DNA of 64,000 bases from Liolophura sinensis (lineage: Eukaryota; Mollusca; Polyplacophora; Chitonida; Chitonidae), in contig NC_088302.1 in assembly GCF_032854445.1 (NCBI RefSeq), forward strand, positions 47,532,645 to 47,596,644. The letters are read 5' to 3'. The translations under genes were made by a program, and so were the position numbers. The notes below the pieces were generated by a model. The model did not search any database, was not told where the DNA came from, and worked only from the letters and a program-made list of their open reading frames with translations. This document shows positions 27,301 through 37,815 of the stretch, piece by piece. How positions within the stretch are numbered: position 1 is the first letter of the stretch; every line of letters starts with the position of its first letter.

Positions 27301-30300
27301 AAAATTGTATGCATAATTGTCGAAAGACTGATCTGTTTTATAGATAAATTAAAACGTCTTTTGATAAATTGAAAGAACAATTGATAAACTGAAATAACGA
27401 TTGATATATTGAAAGATTAATTAATAAATTCATAATTTGAATTCATAAATTTGATCATAATTCGAATTCATACATTGAATCGGTAGACTGACAAATCAAT
27501 CTATAAATTTCCCATGTGAATTGATAAATTGAATTCAATTGCTATGAATTGAAAAAATCAACCGATAAATTGAGTAAAAAAATGGTAAGTTTCGAAAATC
27601 AAGCAGGAAATTGTAGAGAAATATTGAGAAACTGAAAGATAGATTGATTAAATTTAATTGAATAAGTCCTGATCAGTAAACGATATAAAAACACACAATT
27701 TTGAAATTACTTTTTCTTTTTACATGGAACACTATTGAGAATGTGGAACTTTGATGTAGACTGTTAATTACCTGATTAGTGATAATAGAATTGCTTACAT
27801 TCCCTTTGGAAAAGTATTTCTTGCATGATGAAAGCTTTTGTTGACAGAACACCAAATATTGCTACAGTATTTAACAACCATATCTTGTTTTTCCAAACCC
27901 CGTTTCGAAACAATGATGTTTTAGGCGACTGACTAAATTCAACAACTTTTCTCACAGGTCATTTTCTCTTTGTATGGTATGATATCAGTGATATGCTTCC
28001 GTGACGATTCTGTAGCTAACTTCGGCGCTTATCCTGCCTCAAAGTGGACTTGTCCAAATTGACCAGCTAAGTTAGCATATGTACAAGCCGCCAGGGGGCA
28101 CTTCTCGATATCGACCGAAACGAGGCTAATCAAAACTGATACCACTGGGTCAGTGTTCGGGGCGCCTCTTCTGGCCACCTTCCCGGGATCTTCTGTGAGG
28201 GGACGAGGATTAGCAGGGGTAGGGGGCTTGGGAATGTCCTTACAATCGTCTATCTGGGACAGAACGAATATATGAATCTGAATTGCCTGTCATAACCTGG
28301 ATCAAGCCAGCGCTCGATAACAACTCATCACCATTCAAAGCAAATTTCCAATTGTAACAAGATATGTGTGCCAGCATTCTACGACTGTTTGTCTTGCTTG
28401 TCCTAGTTTTCAGTAGAGTGTACTTACAGGAATATGACTGAGCTTGTCTCCTTAAAAACTCCGTTGTGCCAACATAAAGCAGAGCATTTAGAATTGTTCT
28501 ACCAAAATCTATGTAAACCACGACCACTTCTAGAAACTACGCATCGATATAGGGCTTACTTAAACTCAAATTTTGCAAATATGGCGTGGTGTTCCTTTGA
28601 AGTTCAGGAATGTTCTTGTTCCCGAAACATGAATATAAGCTTCAGTGCTTTTATAACCGATACCGATACACCTTTTTAGCTTAGACTCAAAAAATACTTT
28701 TGGCAAATGTTGTGGACTTAAATTTAAACTGATCAAAAGAATCAGTTAAGAAAACTGATAGAATCATCTGCTGATAATTTCAGTTGAATTAATTTATTCT
28801 ACAGTATAGGTAAGTTTATACGAACTGCTCTTAACCTGGGCTTTCATTCAAGACATACGTCTCTGCCTTTTGCTTTGAAATCCTTCCTAGTAGGATTAAC
28901 GTGTGAGATTATCGTCAATTCGAGAACTAATCTCCGGGGTAAACTGGGACTTTCTATGTCTCCAGACGATATTGACTGACTGAGAGGTAAACCATGTTAA
29001 AATCCCTGGAACGGACGACTCTTGTCTTAGGATCGGCACCTTTGGAATGATCGCTAAAAGGAGGGCTGCTTTTTGGTTTAAGCCCTGTTACCTAAAAGGC
29101 ATAGTGAGCCCGGTTACCTGGAGGGTGTAGTGAGCTCTGTACTGTGAAGATCAGGAACATTACTGCTGTAGTTGGAGTACTTGTTGAAGCTAAACGTTTG
29201 TTTATATCACAAGTTTATGAAAGTTTCTGAAACATTGCAAAAGTTTACTTTCCTGTCATAAGAATTCAGTTCTTATAATACTTTAAACCATCTAATCTTG
29301 GGGAATGTGACATATTTACAGTGTTTAAAATCAAACTATTTGCGAAGTTTTTGTCAGTATTTGTACGTGATAGTGATAACTATTCAGTGAAAATTCAAGT
29401 CCAAAGTTGTACGCCGCCTAACATATTTGGATTGTAGCTATGTGATGCTCATTCGTACTTCAATGTTTTCACAAGATTTATTTGATTTACTTCTTTCTTA
29501 TTTTGTATTCGATATGCATGGTTTCAAGACACAGAAATGAACAGCACTAGATTTTTTAAATAATTTTCTTGTCACATTTCGTCGCAAGGTACACTAGTCC
29601 TTGATTGCATGGATTTTGTGAAGCTTTCGAAGTTGCCAAGCTTTGCACGTGTTTGCATGAATGCGCTTTGACAAAACTGAAAGAAAGAACTTTTGTTAAG
29701 GAATGAATTTCGAATTTGAATTATCTGTCAGAGTTTTTTTTTGCACACGTCTAAATTCATTACGTTTTGAAAAAGACTACTTCTTCATCTGACATTCGGA
29801 GTATGAAAGTGTCTCATATCTGATTCTAGGCTCATGACAAATATCATATCTAAGATTTCTCGGATATTATCTAATATAAAAAATTCTCCAGTGCACAAAA
29901 ATAAACTGGAAAATGGGACAGGAATCCTTTGAAGTCACGTGAGTCGAAATTGATTTTCATGCATTGGTCGGTAGTGACAAATTTGAAGAAAATTCCTCTT
30001 TTAGACCACATCAGCATATGATTGGAAATCAAAGACTTGCCAGAAATATCAAATAACAAAACCAAAAGGCGTAGGTTTTGACGTGCCTTGACTCGCCTCT
30101 TTGAGAAGTGTGTGTGACTTGGCGATATACCGGTTAGTTTTCGCAGAGTTTCCGATCTCCAGACCACTTGCAAACAAGGTTGTCATGGCAGGCCCAAATC
30201 TATAATATCCGCACAGACACGAGCTTCAGAGGTTAAGGAATTTCATTATAGGATTTGGATAAATTGAACTCGAGCAGTAAATAAAGACTGGCTTTTATTC

Positions 30301-31497
30301 CGGCTACAATGAGACTAAAGAACACAAGGATTTCTCTGTCTGTCGGCATGTGAGTTACAGTCATCCCTGGGACGGTTTCCATTGATTTACCGGGCAGTGT
30401 CAGAGACAGTGATCGGAAACTATAAGATTTGCTATCGGCCGTTATTGATTGTGGCTTTGATATGAGTTTCCTCACAGCCACTGTGTAACGTTCTTTCCCC
30501 ACGAATGGACCTTTCAGGCTCCTTTGGTCTATTTCTTATTGCTCGCCAGGACCACGTCGCTTGAATAAAGCTCTGGACCAACTCTTCATGTGAAACATAA
30601 ATACAACACCATCCATGACAAGAGTTTCAAACAAGTCGAATGTTCGTTCAGCTTTGTACATTTCTTTAGGGCGTGGTAAAATTCCATCAGTGTAATTCCA
30701 TGCAGAAATGTGATCCATCAGAGGAGAAACTTTTTTAACGGCAGACAAGACGAAACAGTCTTAGTGACATGCCACTGGCTCACTACTAGCGCTCTTGTGT
30801 CTGACTTTTAGCTTTCCACCTTAATTCCCTGACAACGGCAGTGCGGACTGTAGCCATGGTGACTGGAACATCTAGAACTTTTCACATCCGAGGCAAAAGC
30901 ACAAAAATGACAGGCTGGTGTTTAGCTAGCGGATTGGTGGAAGAAACCTGTGCCTGGAGTTATAAAAAAATCTATTCAACATATATCAAGCAAATCAGAC
31001 AATGAAAAGAAAATTTAACTCGTATTGCCATCATTCATTGCTCAGATTAAGAGCACCAAACACGATAGTGTAATGGTATTAGAACCGTGATAATCCAGCC
31101 TCTTAAGTATGAGCAAATAAAAGTTACGTTTCCGAGATGATAAATCTTTAAGAGTTTTTTTTTTTCAAAAAGCATAAAATGAAAACGATGGATTGAAAGG
31201 TTTTGCCCTGTTTTCACATGACTCACATTTACTTCATTAATAAGTTTGATGGTTTCGACTGAAAGCAAATCTAAATCCCTTTTAAATGTGATGTTGCATA
31301 AAATTGGCCTCTCCCTTCTTTTGCAGGAAATCCGGGATTGGAAGTACGTTGCCATGGTAATGGACCGTTTTTTCTTGTTTATATTTACAACGGCTTGCTT
31401 CACTGGAACGATGAGCATCTTCCTTCACGCCCCTTCGCTGTACGATCCCAGAATGCCATTGACGAGCAACGAGCCGAACCAGACGTGTATTTATTAA
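3118..31497 (+). CDS. Nicotinic acetylcholine receptor alpha-type subunit, gene 1 (five coding exons joined)
   Basis: Joining 3118-3312, 18088-18132, 20203-20312, 24293-25304 and 31327-31497 gives an uninterrupted 510-aa Cys-loop receptor subunit, an acetylcholine-gated cation channel of the plasma membrane. Residues 1-21 look like a signal peptide. Loop D Trp is W77, loop A Tyr is Y115, and the Cys-loop is C150 to C164 with 13 residues between. Loop B Trp is W171; loop C is Y232, vicinal C234-C235 and Y239. The vicinal pair marks an alpha-type subunit, and the CCPEPYPD surroundings resemble alpha7. M1 to M3 span about 254-339. M2 is preceded by GEK (Glu at -1'), which predicts cation selectivity. 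The M3-M4 loop is about 115 residues and M4 lies about 464-484. All junctions are GT-AG and the phases agree. Likely expressed in neurons, but nothing in the sequence proves where. Exon boundaries are read by eye; 5' non-coding exons cannot be excluded. Confidence 0.93.
3890..4818. repeat. 34-bp minisatellite, about 27 copies
   Basis: Tandem units of the type GAGGTAGCCTCCAGTTTGAT followed by GAATGTGGAAGTGA, period 34 bp. Variants alternate TAGCCTCCAG, TAACCGCCAG, TAATCTCCAT and TAGCATCCAG. It starts about 580 bp into intron 1 of nAChR gene 1. All three minus frames are open because the unit has no minus-strand stop in any phase. The resulting 319- and 337-aa frames are artefacts. Confidence 0.95.
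5249..5273. promoter_or_regulatory. Perfect hairpin fused to a CRE-like palindrome
   Basis: TCAGAGTT-TATG-AACTCTGA forms an 8-bp stem with a 4-nt loop. Its right arm overlaps TGACGTCA at 5266-5273. More AACTCT half-repeats follow to about 5335. Intronic; function unknown. Confidence 0.3.
5628..5716 (+). mobile_element. SINE family B, 3' part
   Basis: GGTTTCCTC... CGCCATAAAGCTGGCCGCCG then TCGTATAAGTGAAATAAAAT and an AATCATATAAATAAACAA tail. It shares its core with copies at 18480, 25337 and 32345. Confidence 0.7.
6679..6752 (-). mobile_element. SINE family A, 3' tail fragment
   Basis: Read on the minus strand: CTAAGGATTCCTTCGTCTTC, ATATGACTG, TTGTTAAGTACGACGTTAAA then CCCC and CACTCACTCACTC. 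It is truncated at its 5' side and belongs to the same subfamily as 38738-39115. Confidence 0.7.
8698..8713 (+). promoter_or_regulatory. CTCF-like motif
   Basis: TCACCAGAGGGCGTTG is close to the CTCF core consensus CCASNAGRKGGCGC. It lies in intron 1 of nAChR gene 1. Motif match only. Confidence 0.25.
12608..12655 (+). repeat. Dispersed repeat family C, decayed 3' fragment
   Basis: TTTGCTAACTATCACGCTGT followed by CGTCGCTGCTCT matches the 3' block of the family. It lies in intron 1 of nAChR gene 1. Confidence 0.4.
17166..17237 (+). mobile_element. tRNA-derived SINE head
   Basis: GGATAGCTCAGTGGGATATG resembles an A box and GGAAGTTCAAGTCCCTC resembles a B box. There is no 7-bp acceptor stem, so it is not a functional tRNA. 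It is probably the 5' head of a decayed SINE. Confidence 0.45.
17490..17570. repeat. T-rich low-complexity tract
   Basis: Runs of TTTATTTTA and TTTATTTATT type sequence, 0.5 kb upstream of nAChR exon 2. No further structure seen. Confidence 0.7.
18088..18132 (+). CDS. nAChR gene 1, coding exon 2 (45 bp, loop D)
   Basis: A 45-bp micro-exon encodes [15 protein letters not shown], residues 66-80. It is flanked by a good acceptor (tatttttcag) and donor (gtaagtag), both phase 0. The exon length equals the conserved 45-bp exon of vertebrate alpha7-type genes. The Trp at residue 77 is the loop D aromatic residue on the complementary face of the binding site. It is much too short to show as an open frame and was found by matching to the family. 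Confidence 0.9.
18480..18596 (+). mobile_element. SINE family B, 3' part
   Basis: GGTTTCCTCCCACCATAATG and CTGGCCGCCGTCGTATAAGT, then a diverged ATAATCGGCGTTAAACATCG and an AATTAAATAATTAA tail. Confidence 0.7.
19630..19850. repeat. Degenerate tandem repeat (GATAATATTTGGTA type)
   Basis: Recurring GATAATATTTGGTAAG-like units, about 35-37 bp apart, with an internal GAAATTGGT/AAATTGGT duplication near 19655-19700. Strongly diverged, which suggests an old minisatellite. Confidence 0.5.
20203..20312 (+). CDS. nAChR gene 1, coding exon 3 (110 bp, loop A)
   Basis: The 110-bp exon begins [12 protein letters not shown] and ends with [12 protein letters not shown] plus AA. The next exon supplies C to complete Asn117. 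Acceptor is catcatag and donor gtaagtca. The 110-bp length is the conserved size for this exon in nAChR genes. It carries the loop A Tyr115. Confidence 0.92.
20313..24292 (+). other. Intron 3 of nAChR gene 1
   Basis: A 3.98-kb intron. Apart from the degenerate array filling its last 0.8 kb I see no gene or recognised repeat. Short open frames (21814-22059, 22409-22633, 22503-22709) show no domain. Confidence 0.85.
23455..24275. repeat. Highly degenerate ~33-bp tandem array abutting nAChR exon 4
   Basis: Recurring CACAGTTATGAGTATAAGAT followed by CAGTTGTTGT, spaced about 31-36 bp, for roughly 24 heavily mutated units. The array runs to within about 20 bp of the acceptor of exon 4, so the splice region seems to have evolved beside or from it. 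Confidence 0.65.
24293..25304 (+). CDS. nAChR gene 1, coding exon 4 (Cys-loop through M3 and most of the cytoplasmic loop)
   Basis: A 1012-bp exon encodes residues 117-454: Cys-loop, loops B and C, M1, M2, M3 and most of the M3-M4 loop. It starts C-GCC-GAT-GGG after tgttttag and ends GAA GAC before gtaagt. The ATG at 24249 is intronic and is not the real start. Many vertebrate paralogues split this region into several exons. An extra cysteine, C184, lies between loops B and C. N-glycosylation sequons include N222-V-T. Confidence 0.93.
25337..25546 (+). mobile_element. SINE family B, nearly full length, beside exon 4 donor
   Basis: Starts with a B-box-like GTGAGTTCAAGTCCATC, then GAATGTGGGAAGGTCTATCA, CACCATAATGCTGGCCGCCG, TTCTTGAGTTCGACGTAAAA and an AATCAAATAAATAAATAA tail. 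Sense orientation, starting only about 30 bp past the splice donor of exon 4. The head suggests tRNA derivation. The exact 5' end is uncertain. Confidence 0.75.
27330..27660. repeat. AT-rich degenerate tandem repeat (GATAAATTGAA type)
   Basis: Units such as TTGATAAATTGAAAGAACAA and ATTGATAAACTGAAATAACG recur about every 20 bp with heavy divergence and GAATTC palindromic variants. Confidence 0.6.
28087..28103 (+). promoter_or_regulatory. CTCF-like motif
   Basis: GCCGCCAGGGGGCACTT matches the CTCF core closely, in intron 4 of nAChR gene 1, within a locally GC-richer patch. Motif match only. Confidence 0.3.
31327..31497 (+). CDS. nAChR gene 1, last coding exon (M4 and C-terminus)
   Basis: The exon encodes residues 455-510, starting [16 protein letters not shown], which is the family signature leading into M4, and ending in a short extracellular tail with TAA at 31495-31497. 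The acceptor is cttcttttgcag. Phase 0 joins it directly to exon 4. The nearest downstream AATAAA outside a SINE tail that I noticed is at 32549-32554, which would give a 3' UTR of about 1 kb that includes a SINE. Confidence 0.92.
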   Translation, partial: EIRDWKYVAMVMDRFFLFIFTTACFTGTMSIFLHAPSLYDPRMPLTSNEPNQTCIY

Positions 31498-32344
31498 AGG
31501 AACAGTGTCTTGAACAATCGAAATGAATGTTGGCCTTTGAACAACTGACCTGGATGGTCGTCTTCAAGTAATTGGTGTCGACGCTGTCTACACGAGTACT
31601 ATTTATTTAGCAAATTGCTATATGGTGAACAATTGAGTTGGTCAGATTGGCTGGTATAGTGTATCTTCACCAACCACCCCCACGAACAAATGGTCCCATC
31701 CAGTGTTGTGTCTTTACAACATGTTTTTAAACAATTGTTTACTTTGAAATCTCTTGAACTGATCTGGCTAACAGTGGGTTTGGACAAAAGACCTGTGTAG
31801 AGGTTTCTCTAACATTTGACCGGCATCATTGTCTCGTAAAACGATTGGCTCTGCTGTCAGTGTCTTGGATAACAGGCCGTGCCGGCGATGTTTTGAAAAT
31901 TTTGCCTCGATAGATGTCGTGAAACAATTATCTGCCCTAACAGCTTCTTGGAAAAGAGAGCCTGCTCATGGTTTCTTGAACATATGGTACATATGCAACG
32001 GAACAGTTGCATGCCTGCTTAAGTGGTCGTGGGAAAATAGGCATTGCTGGTGGCTTCTTGAACACTTGGGCTACATGGTAGAAGAAACAATCTCCTGGAG
32101 ACCAATCTCTCAGATGACGCCCTTATGCGTCCAAATTTAAAGCAATGTCGTCGTGTCGATATGTCAGGCGTTGCCGTCACTGATAAAGCCTCAATAGATA
32201 TCCGTGGCATTACATCATTGCAAATTCAATCCTTTGCTTGTTTTCCGCTATAGCTCGCGGGTGTTGTACAGATCATGTGTAGCTAAATATAATGCATATG
32301 TAGGCCTATGTAATATGCTGAATCACTGCTTCCAAAACCATTAG

Positions 32345-32502
32345 GGGCCGTATGTGGGAAGGTCTTCCAGCAACCTGCGGATGCTCGTCGGTTTCTCCCG
32401 GGCTCTGCCAGGTTTCCTCCCACCATATTGCTGGCCGCCGTCGTATAAGTGAAATATTCTGGAGTACGGCCGTAAAACACCAACCAAATAAATAAATAAT
32501 AC
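32345..32502 (+). mobile_element. SINE family B
   Basis: GGCCGTATGTGGGAAGGTCT, CTGCGGATGCTCGTCGGTTT, CACCATATTGCTGGCCGCCG, GTACGGCCGTAAAACACCAA and a CCAAATAAATAAATAA tail. About 0.85 kb past the stop of nAChR gene 1, perhaps within its 3' UTR. Confidence 0.8.
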
Positions 32503-33917
32503 CATTAAGACTTCGCGTTTGTTTGTGTTAACATGTCCCAAACTCTTCAATAAAGAGAAGAAATGGCTAGAGCAGAGAGTATATATATATGCAAGGATTT
32601 CTCTAAGTGCTCTAATGAAAGTTTTATAAACATTTATAAAATGGTTTTGCCACACGCTATTATAAGGAGTTACTATCCCATGTACATGCCGTACTTATTC
32701 TTACTTATTACCTAAGAATGTTTTGTGCCACGCGTTTTACCCCTAAGAACCTGTAAGACAACCAATATTTCATTGATATTTATATCACTCATACAAAATC
32801 TGAGCCTATTTCTTCGAAAATGCCAGAAGCTATTTATGGAAGGTAAAAGCGGGAGAAAACCCTGGTTTGGGATTTCTTGCGAAAAATTTTTACCAAACAA
32901 TTATTTTAGGTCTTTCAAAACATTCCCTTTTTTCCCAGGTGGTTTGTATATTTATTTCAGAATATATTTATCTTCACTAGACTCATGTGCTTCTTACATT
33001 AGCTTGAATACTTATATCTTAATTCTGTGTTTAATATAATATAGTTTTCCAACATTTATACAAAGACTCATGATTTACAGACTTTACCTTCAAATTTATT
33101 TTCAAATAAGTTTTATCACTGTTCTGTCAATGCTATAACTGATGAATTTAAATTGTTTATTTCATATTGTTGTTGATTGTTCTTTGATTGTTGCTACTTG
33201 ATGAACTGTTTGATTTTTTGTTCTTATTTGAATAACATAGTTTTAATATTGCCCACCTTTTCATTTGACACATTTTTGTGATCAAATCCTGCACATTTAT
33301 TCTTTACACATTGTTTAAAGGGAAGCAGCCTAGCGCAGACTGACCGTTTACACATACATGTATTTGTGTGTCTTGTGACATGTATAAGGAAAACCTCGAA
33401 TATTGTTATTACCTTGGTAACACGTGATACTGCTGAATTTCTCTGAGCCAATCAGCTGTAGATAAGCTTACAGGTATACGGATTTCTATCCGTGAAGCTG
33501 TTGTTTATCAATAGTGCAGCAAGGGTTTGGAATTTAATTATGCCCCAGTCATCTTGTATTGCCTAAGTTAACTATAAATCATTTTACGAGGTAAATTTTC
33601 GAGGCTAGAAATCACTACGACATTAAATTGTTTCCACACGAGGCTGAAATCATATGCCATTTTAGTAACGTGCATGGAATAATACATCAGGCATTTCACA
33701 AAAACGATCGTGTTATTAAATCGCCGTTTTTGTACATAATGTATTGTCCTACTGTAACATTATAAAAGTTGTGTAAAATAGCAACATGAACTGTTGCTTT
33801 GAACATACATGTCTGTGGTAATGCTTCACCCTGCCTTTTTAGGCAGCTATTTGTAAACATGATTTATTAAATGTATGATTTATTCACACGTTGTATTCTT
33901 AATCTTTTGCGATTACA

Positions 33918-33945
33918 GTCACGTGTGTCCTGTAAAACACGTGAC
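33918..33945. promoter_or_regulatory. Inverted pair of CACGTG E-boxes
   Basis: GTCACGTGT and ACACGTGAC are perfect complements separated by 10 bp (gtcctgtaaa). Either a hairpin or a double bHLH site. Intergenic. Confidence 0.35.
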
Positions 33946-35127
33946 TTGCATCATTCAGCGTGGAATGCACATTTGTATGCTTCAGATTTTCAAAAAAGTA
34001 TGCAAGAGGTGGATCATTCCCTAATAAAATTGGCTTGAATAAATTTATAATGCTATTGGAGAAGATTATTTTGGGGCTTGCTTTGATTCCGAACGTTTCA
34101 GTGAGACAGCATGTAAATATTAGGTTGGATGTGTCAGCATTACGGTATGCAGCGAAGAGATCAGGGGCGATTCCACTTAAGTTAAATTCTCTTTACGATG
34201 ATGTGATTTTGATACCTGAAGTTGAAATTTGAACACATCATAATATTGATGAGATGAACAAAACTTTAATGTCTGAAGCCAAATAATAAGCTTTAAGACC
34301 GTATTTCAAATTTTGACTTGGAAGTCAGATATGTCTTTGTGGAATTGGCCCTATTTCTCAACAATAGGGTAACTGCGTCTTGTTGGCGATATCACTTGCG
34401 ATATCTGGTGTAAATCCAGAGAATCCCATCAAATAACACTGGCGGATCTTTATTGTATACAGGCGTAGAGTCTTATCGGTTTTATCAGAAGACAAATACA
34501 CTTTTAGACGATACATGGGACAGAAGAAGAGATACCTTGTAAAGATAAAGAGAAGCAGTACATCGAGATAAGCAAAATGAATGGAATACTACACTTTCCG
34601 TTATCCAAATGTATACACAAAGACATAGCTTTTGTACTGAGTTGCAAGAAATGCACATTTTATTTCTCCTCTATATGACAGTATTATATCTGTTATCTAT
34701 TCCAATGTTCTACAGAAAATAATCCACATAAAGCAATACCAAAAATTAATCAATTTCAATGACTTTGGAAATGTTGAAAAAGAAAACTTACCTAGTACAA
34801 TTCCACCCACCAGAGAATCTTGTTTACTATGTATATAGTAAACACTGGGCGACACAAATGTTTTAAATTCTCAAATGTCGAGCGCACTTTTACGTGGTCT
34901 GGAGAAAGGATATAGATATCAAGTCTTCCCAAATGCACTACTGATTTTCGCCATTAGTCTTTAGTAATCAAATTTCCCCTAGAAAATGTATATATGAGAT
35001 AAGTGTCTATTAAATCTAAAATTTGACATTAACAATACTAAGAACGCATTTTATATCGGGAGGAATTATTCCAGAAATTTGAAGCGCTTTCTTTTTCCAA
35101 TATGGATATATAGTAGGTACGGGAAAA

Positions 35128-35722
35128 ATCCGTGATGGGCAAAAGGTAAAATAATAATCCAAGAAGGGCAAAAGGTAAAATAATAATCCAAGATGGGCAA
35201 AAGGTAAAATAATAATCCAAGATGGGCAAAAGAGTAAAATAATAATCCATGATGGGCAAAAGGTAAAATAATGATCCAAGATGGGCAAAAGAGTAAAATA
35301 ATAATCCAAGATGGGCAAAAGGTAAAATAATAATCCAAGATGGGCAAAAGGTAAAATAATAATCCAAGATAGGCAAAAGGTAAAACAATAATCCATGATG
35401 GGCAAAAGGTAAAACAATAATCCATGATGGGCAAAAGGTAAAACAATAATCCAAGATGGGCAAAAGCTAAAATAAGCTAAGATGGGCAAAAGGTAAAATA
35501 ATAATCCAAGATAGGCAAAAGGTAAAATAATAATCCATGATGGGCAAAAGGTAAAACAATAATCCATGATGGGCAAAAGGTAAAACAATAATCCATGATG
35601 GGCAAAAGGTAAAACAATAATCCAAGATGGGTAAAAGGTAAACTAATAATCTATGATGGGCTGATGGGCAAAAGGTATAATAATAATCTATGATGGGCTG
35701 ATGGGCAAAAGGTAAAATAATA
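35128..35722. repeat. 29-bp minisatellite, about 20 copies
   Basis: Units GATGGGCAAAAGGTAAAATA followed by ATAATCCAA, with 30-bp variants (AAAGAGTAAAAT) and TCCATGATGG variants. Near the end a GATGGGCT duplication lengthens units. The minus frames of 100-190 aa (YYFTFCPSW repeats) are artefacts of a stop-free unit. Confidence 0.95.
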
Positions 35723-37504
35723 AGACTGAAGTAATGAAACTTGACCAGATGCTTCGCTTTAGGAAACAACCATGCACAGGTTTACATGTGAGCTGTGAGC
35801 TGTGCACGATGTTCTCCAAAGAGTTTAGGCCGGAAGCAAGGACTGCATCAGTGGAATATGCCCGAATTATTATGTTAAGAACTGGTGTAATTTAATTTAG
35901 CCCTAAGTCCTGTGGTTACAGACCTAAGACCACACAAAATCTACTTGAAGGATGAGAATTTAAGAAGCGTGAATTAGTGAATTAGGTCCGGGAAGTGATA
36001 AGTCAGTAGACCCCACGCCGTCCCACTTCATTCACATTGATTACTGCGAGCCAGCCAAGAAAGATTAAGCGATATTTCACAAGCGTCGTCATAAGTAAAC
36101 CATTCGTCTTTAAACCTTTCACCATGCCAAGCCCCGGGCGGTAGATGTACGTTTGATTCGATGTCTTTCAAGATATAAATACAGACAGCAGGGTTGAACT
36201 CGGTTTCTCTCTTGTGGTCGGTTGTCCCGAAGAGCACACTGGCGTGTGGCCGTGGATATTTATCAATGAATTGGTATTCCTTAATGGCAATATTTCGTTC
36301 TGACTCCTGGCTGAGTTGTCAATAGCTTCATAGAATTACTCATAAGTCGTATACAGACTTATACAGAGTTATACAGAATCTGAATATTTGATTTATTGAC
36401 TAACAGTGATTTAACGACTGAATGTTTAATTCATCGACTTACTCATTGATCCAGTGACTAAGCCGCGATCCCTTTATTGACAGATTTGTCGATTTAATTA
36501 TAAATTTTGTCGACTGACCCATTGCTTGATTGGCATGCTTTGTATCAATGATTTCTTCTTTATTGAACTATCACTGAATTGAATCAAGAGATTGAAAAAT
36601 GAAGAAATGAACCCATGTTCTCTCTACGGAAGGCTTATTCGCATGAATTTAAAAGTGTACGAATATGGTTATAATCCAGACCAGTAATATTCCAGCCGTA
36701 TCGTGACTGAGAATTTTCCTGAAGTACGACAGGAGAACGTGAGACACCCAACGCCATTGCTACGAATCATTAATCTTGTTAAGTGGCTGCCAGAGAGGCG
36801 TGCCCGTCAGATAAAACACTGACAGCGGAGTCAGTCTCGTTTAGAACATCACCACGTCTTACGTAACGATCTGTGAACTTTGGATTCGGGACACTGAGCA
36901 ACGATTTGTCAGCTTACTAACGCTAGATGGCGCTGACATCAATAAAGCCAATCTCAACCCCCTCATTTGACATGTGATAATTGATAGAGGACAAACCCTT
37001 TTCACGCATGAACGGATGTTTCCATTGACTGAATGAGCAGTGTCCGATGGACTGTAATTTGTTCCAGCGCGCTGCTCATTCGTTACAGCTCTTCTGAATT
37101 CCATGGACGCGAGAAAAGCAGCTCTCAGCAAATCAGTCGGAAGAATTCCACAGTCATTTCCATCAGCGCACCGAGAATATACCCTGTCTGCCACCGGTTA
37201 ACTCAAGTGTTTAAAAAAGGAAATTTAAGCCTGAGTCGAGCTATCTCGTGGTTTATTATAGATAAGTATTACATCTCATTCAAAGTACTTAACAGATGAC
37301 ATTTTTTAGGTTTCTAACTGATATCGCAAAAGGCCAAATATCAGAAAACCCAATACCAGCAATAATAACTTCTGCCCTGATATTATATTACCTTCAGATC
37401 TGAGGAGAAATTTGTGTTTTAGCGTGTTATAGGTCTTGCGATTATCGACATGGAACTTCCCTACTTGGTCAACGACAGGAATGCAAATGTCATACTTCGG
37501 CAGG

Positions 37505-37815
37505 ATCAAACCCTGTTCGGGTCATAAGTGAGACTTTAAAAATGGTGCTTGTTGCTGCATAGATTCGCGCTCAGCACTGAGAGGTTAGAGCAAGGAATCA
37601 AGACTGATTGACCCAGTGTTAATATAATGTGACTGGGTGGGGCGTCATACCTGGTGTCTTCGTTAGGATACCTCAGTGGCGTCAGCACTCTGGCGGCATG
37701 GATACGGCCTGCTACAAGAAGACACAGTATATCTACACACATCTAATGACCCCTTGCCATCATATGGCTGAAAAATTGTTAAGTACGACGTTAAACCCCA
37801 ATGATTCATGCATTC
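37505..37815 (+). mobile_element. SINE family A, subfamily 1
   Basis: Contains GACTTTAAAAATGGTGCTTG, CGCTCAGCACTGAGAGGTTA, AATGTGACTGGGTGGGGCGT, CTGGTGTCTTCG, GCATGGATACGGCCTGCTAC, TTGTTAAGTACGACGTTAAA and CCCCAATG. It shares the body with 56570-56922. Confidence 0.8.

Larger units (their letters stand above)
25305..31326 (+). other. Intron 4 of nAChR gene 1
   Basis: A 6.0-kb intron holding a SINE family B copy next to the donor, a degenerate AT-rich array (27330-27660), a CTCF-like motif (28087-28103) and a short imperfect duplication of a GTTACCT...TAGTGAGC unit (29083-29145). No gene seen. Confidence 0.85.

Noticed and set aside
35016-35769. Minus-strand open frames rich in YYFTFCPSW repeats
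   Set aside because: They are translations of the 29-bp minisatellite in several frames at once.
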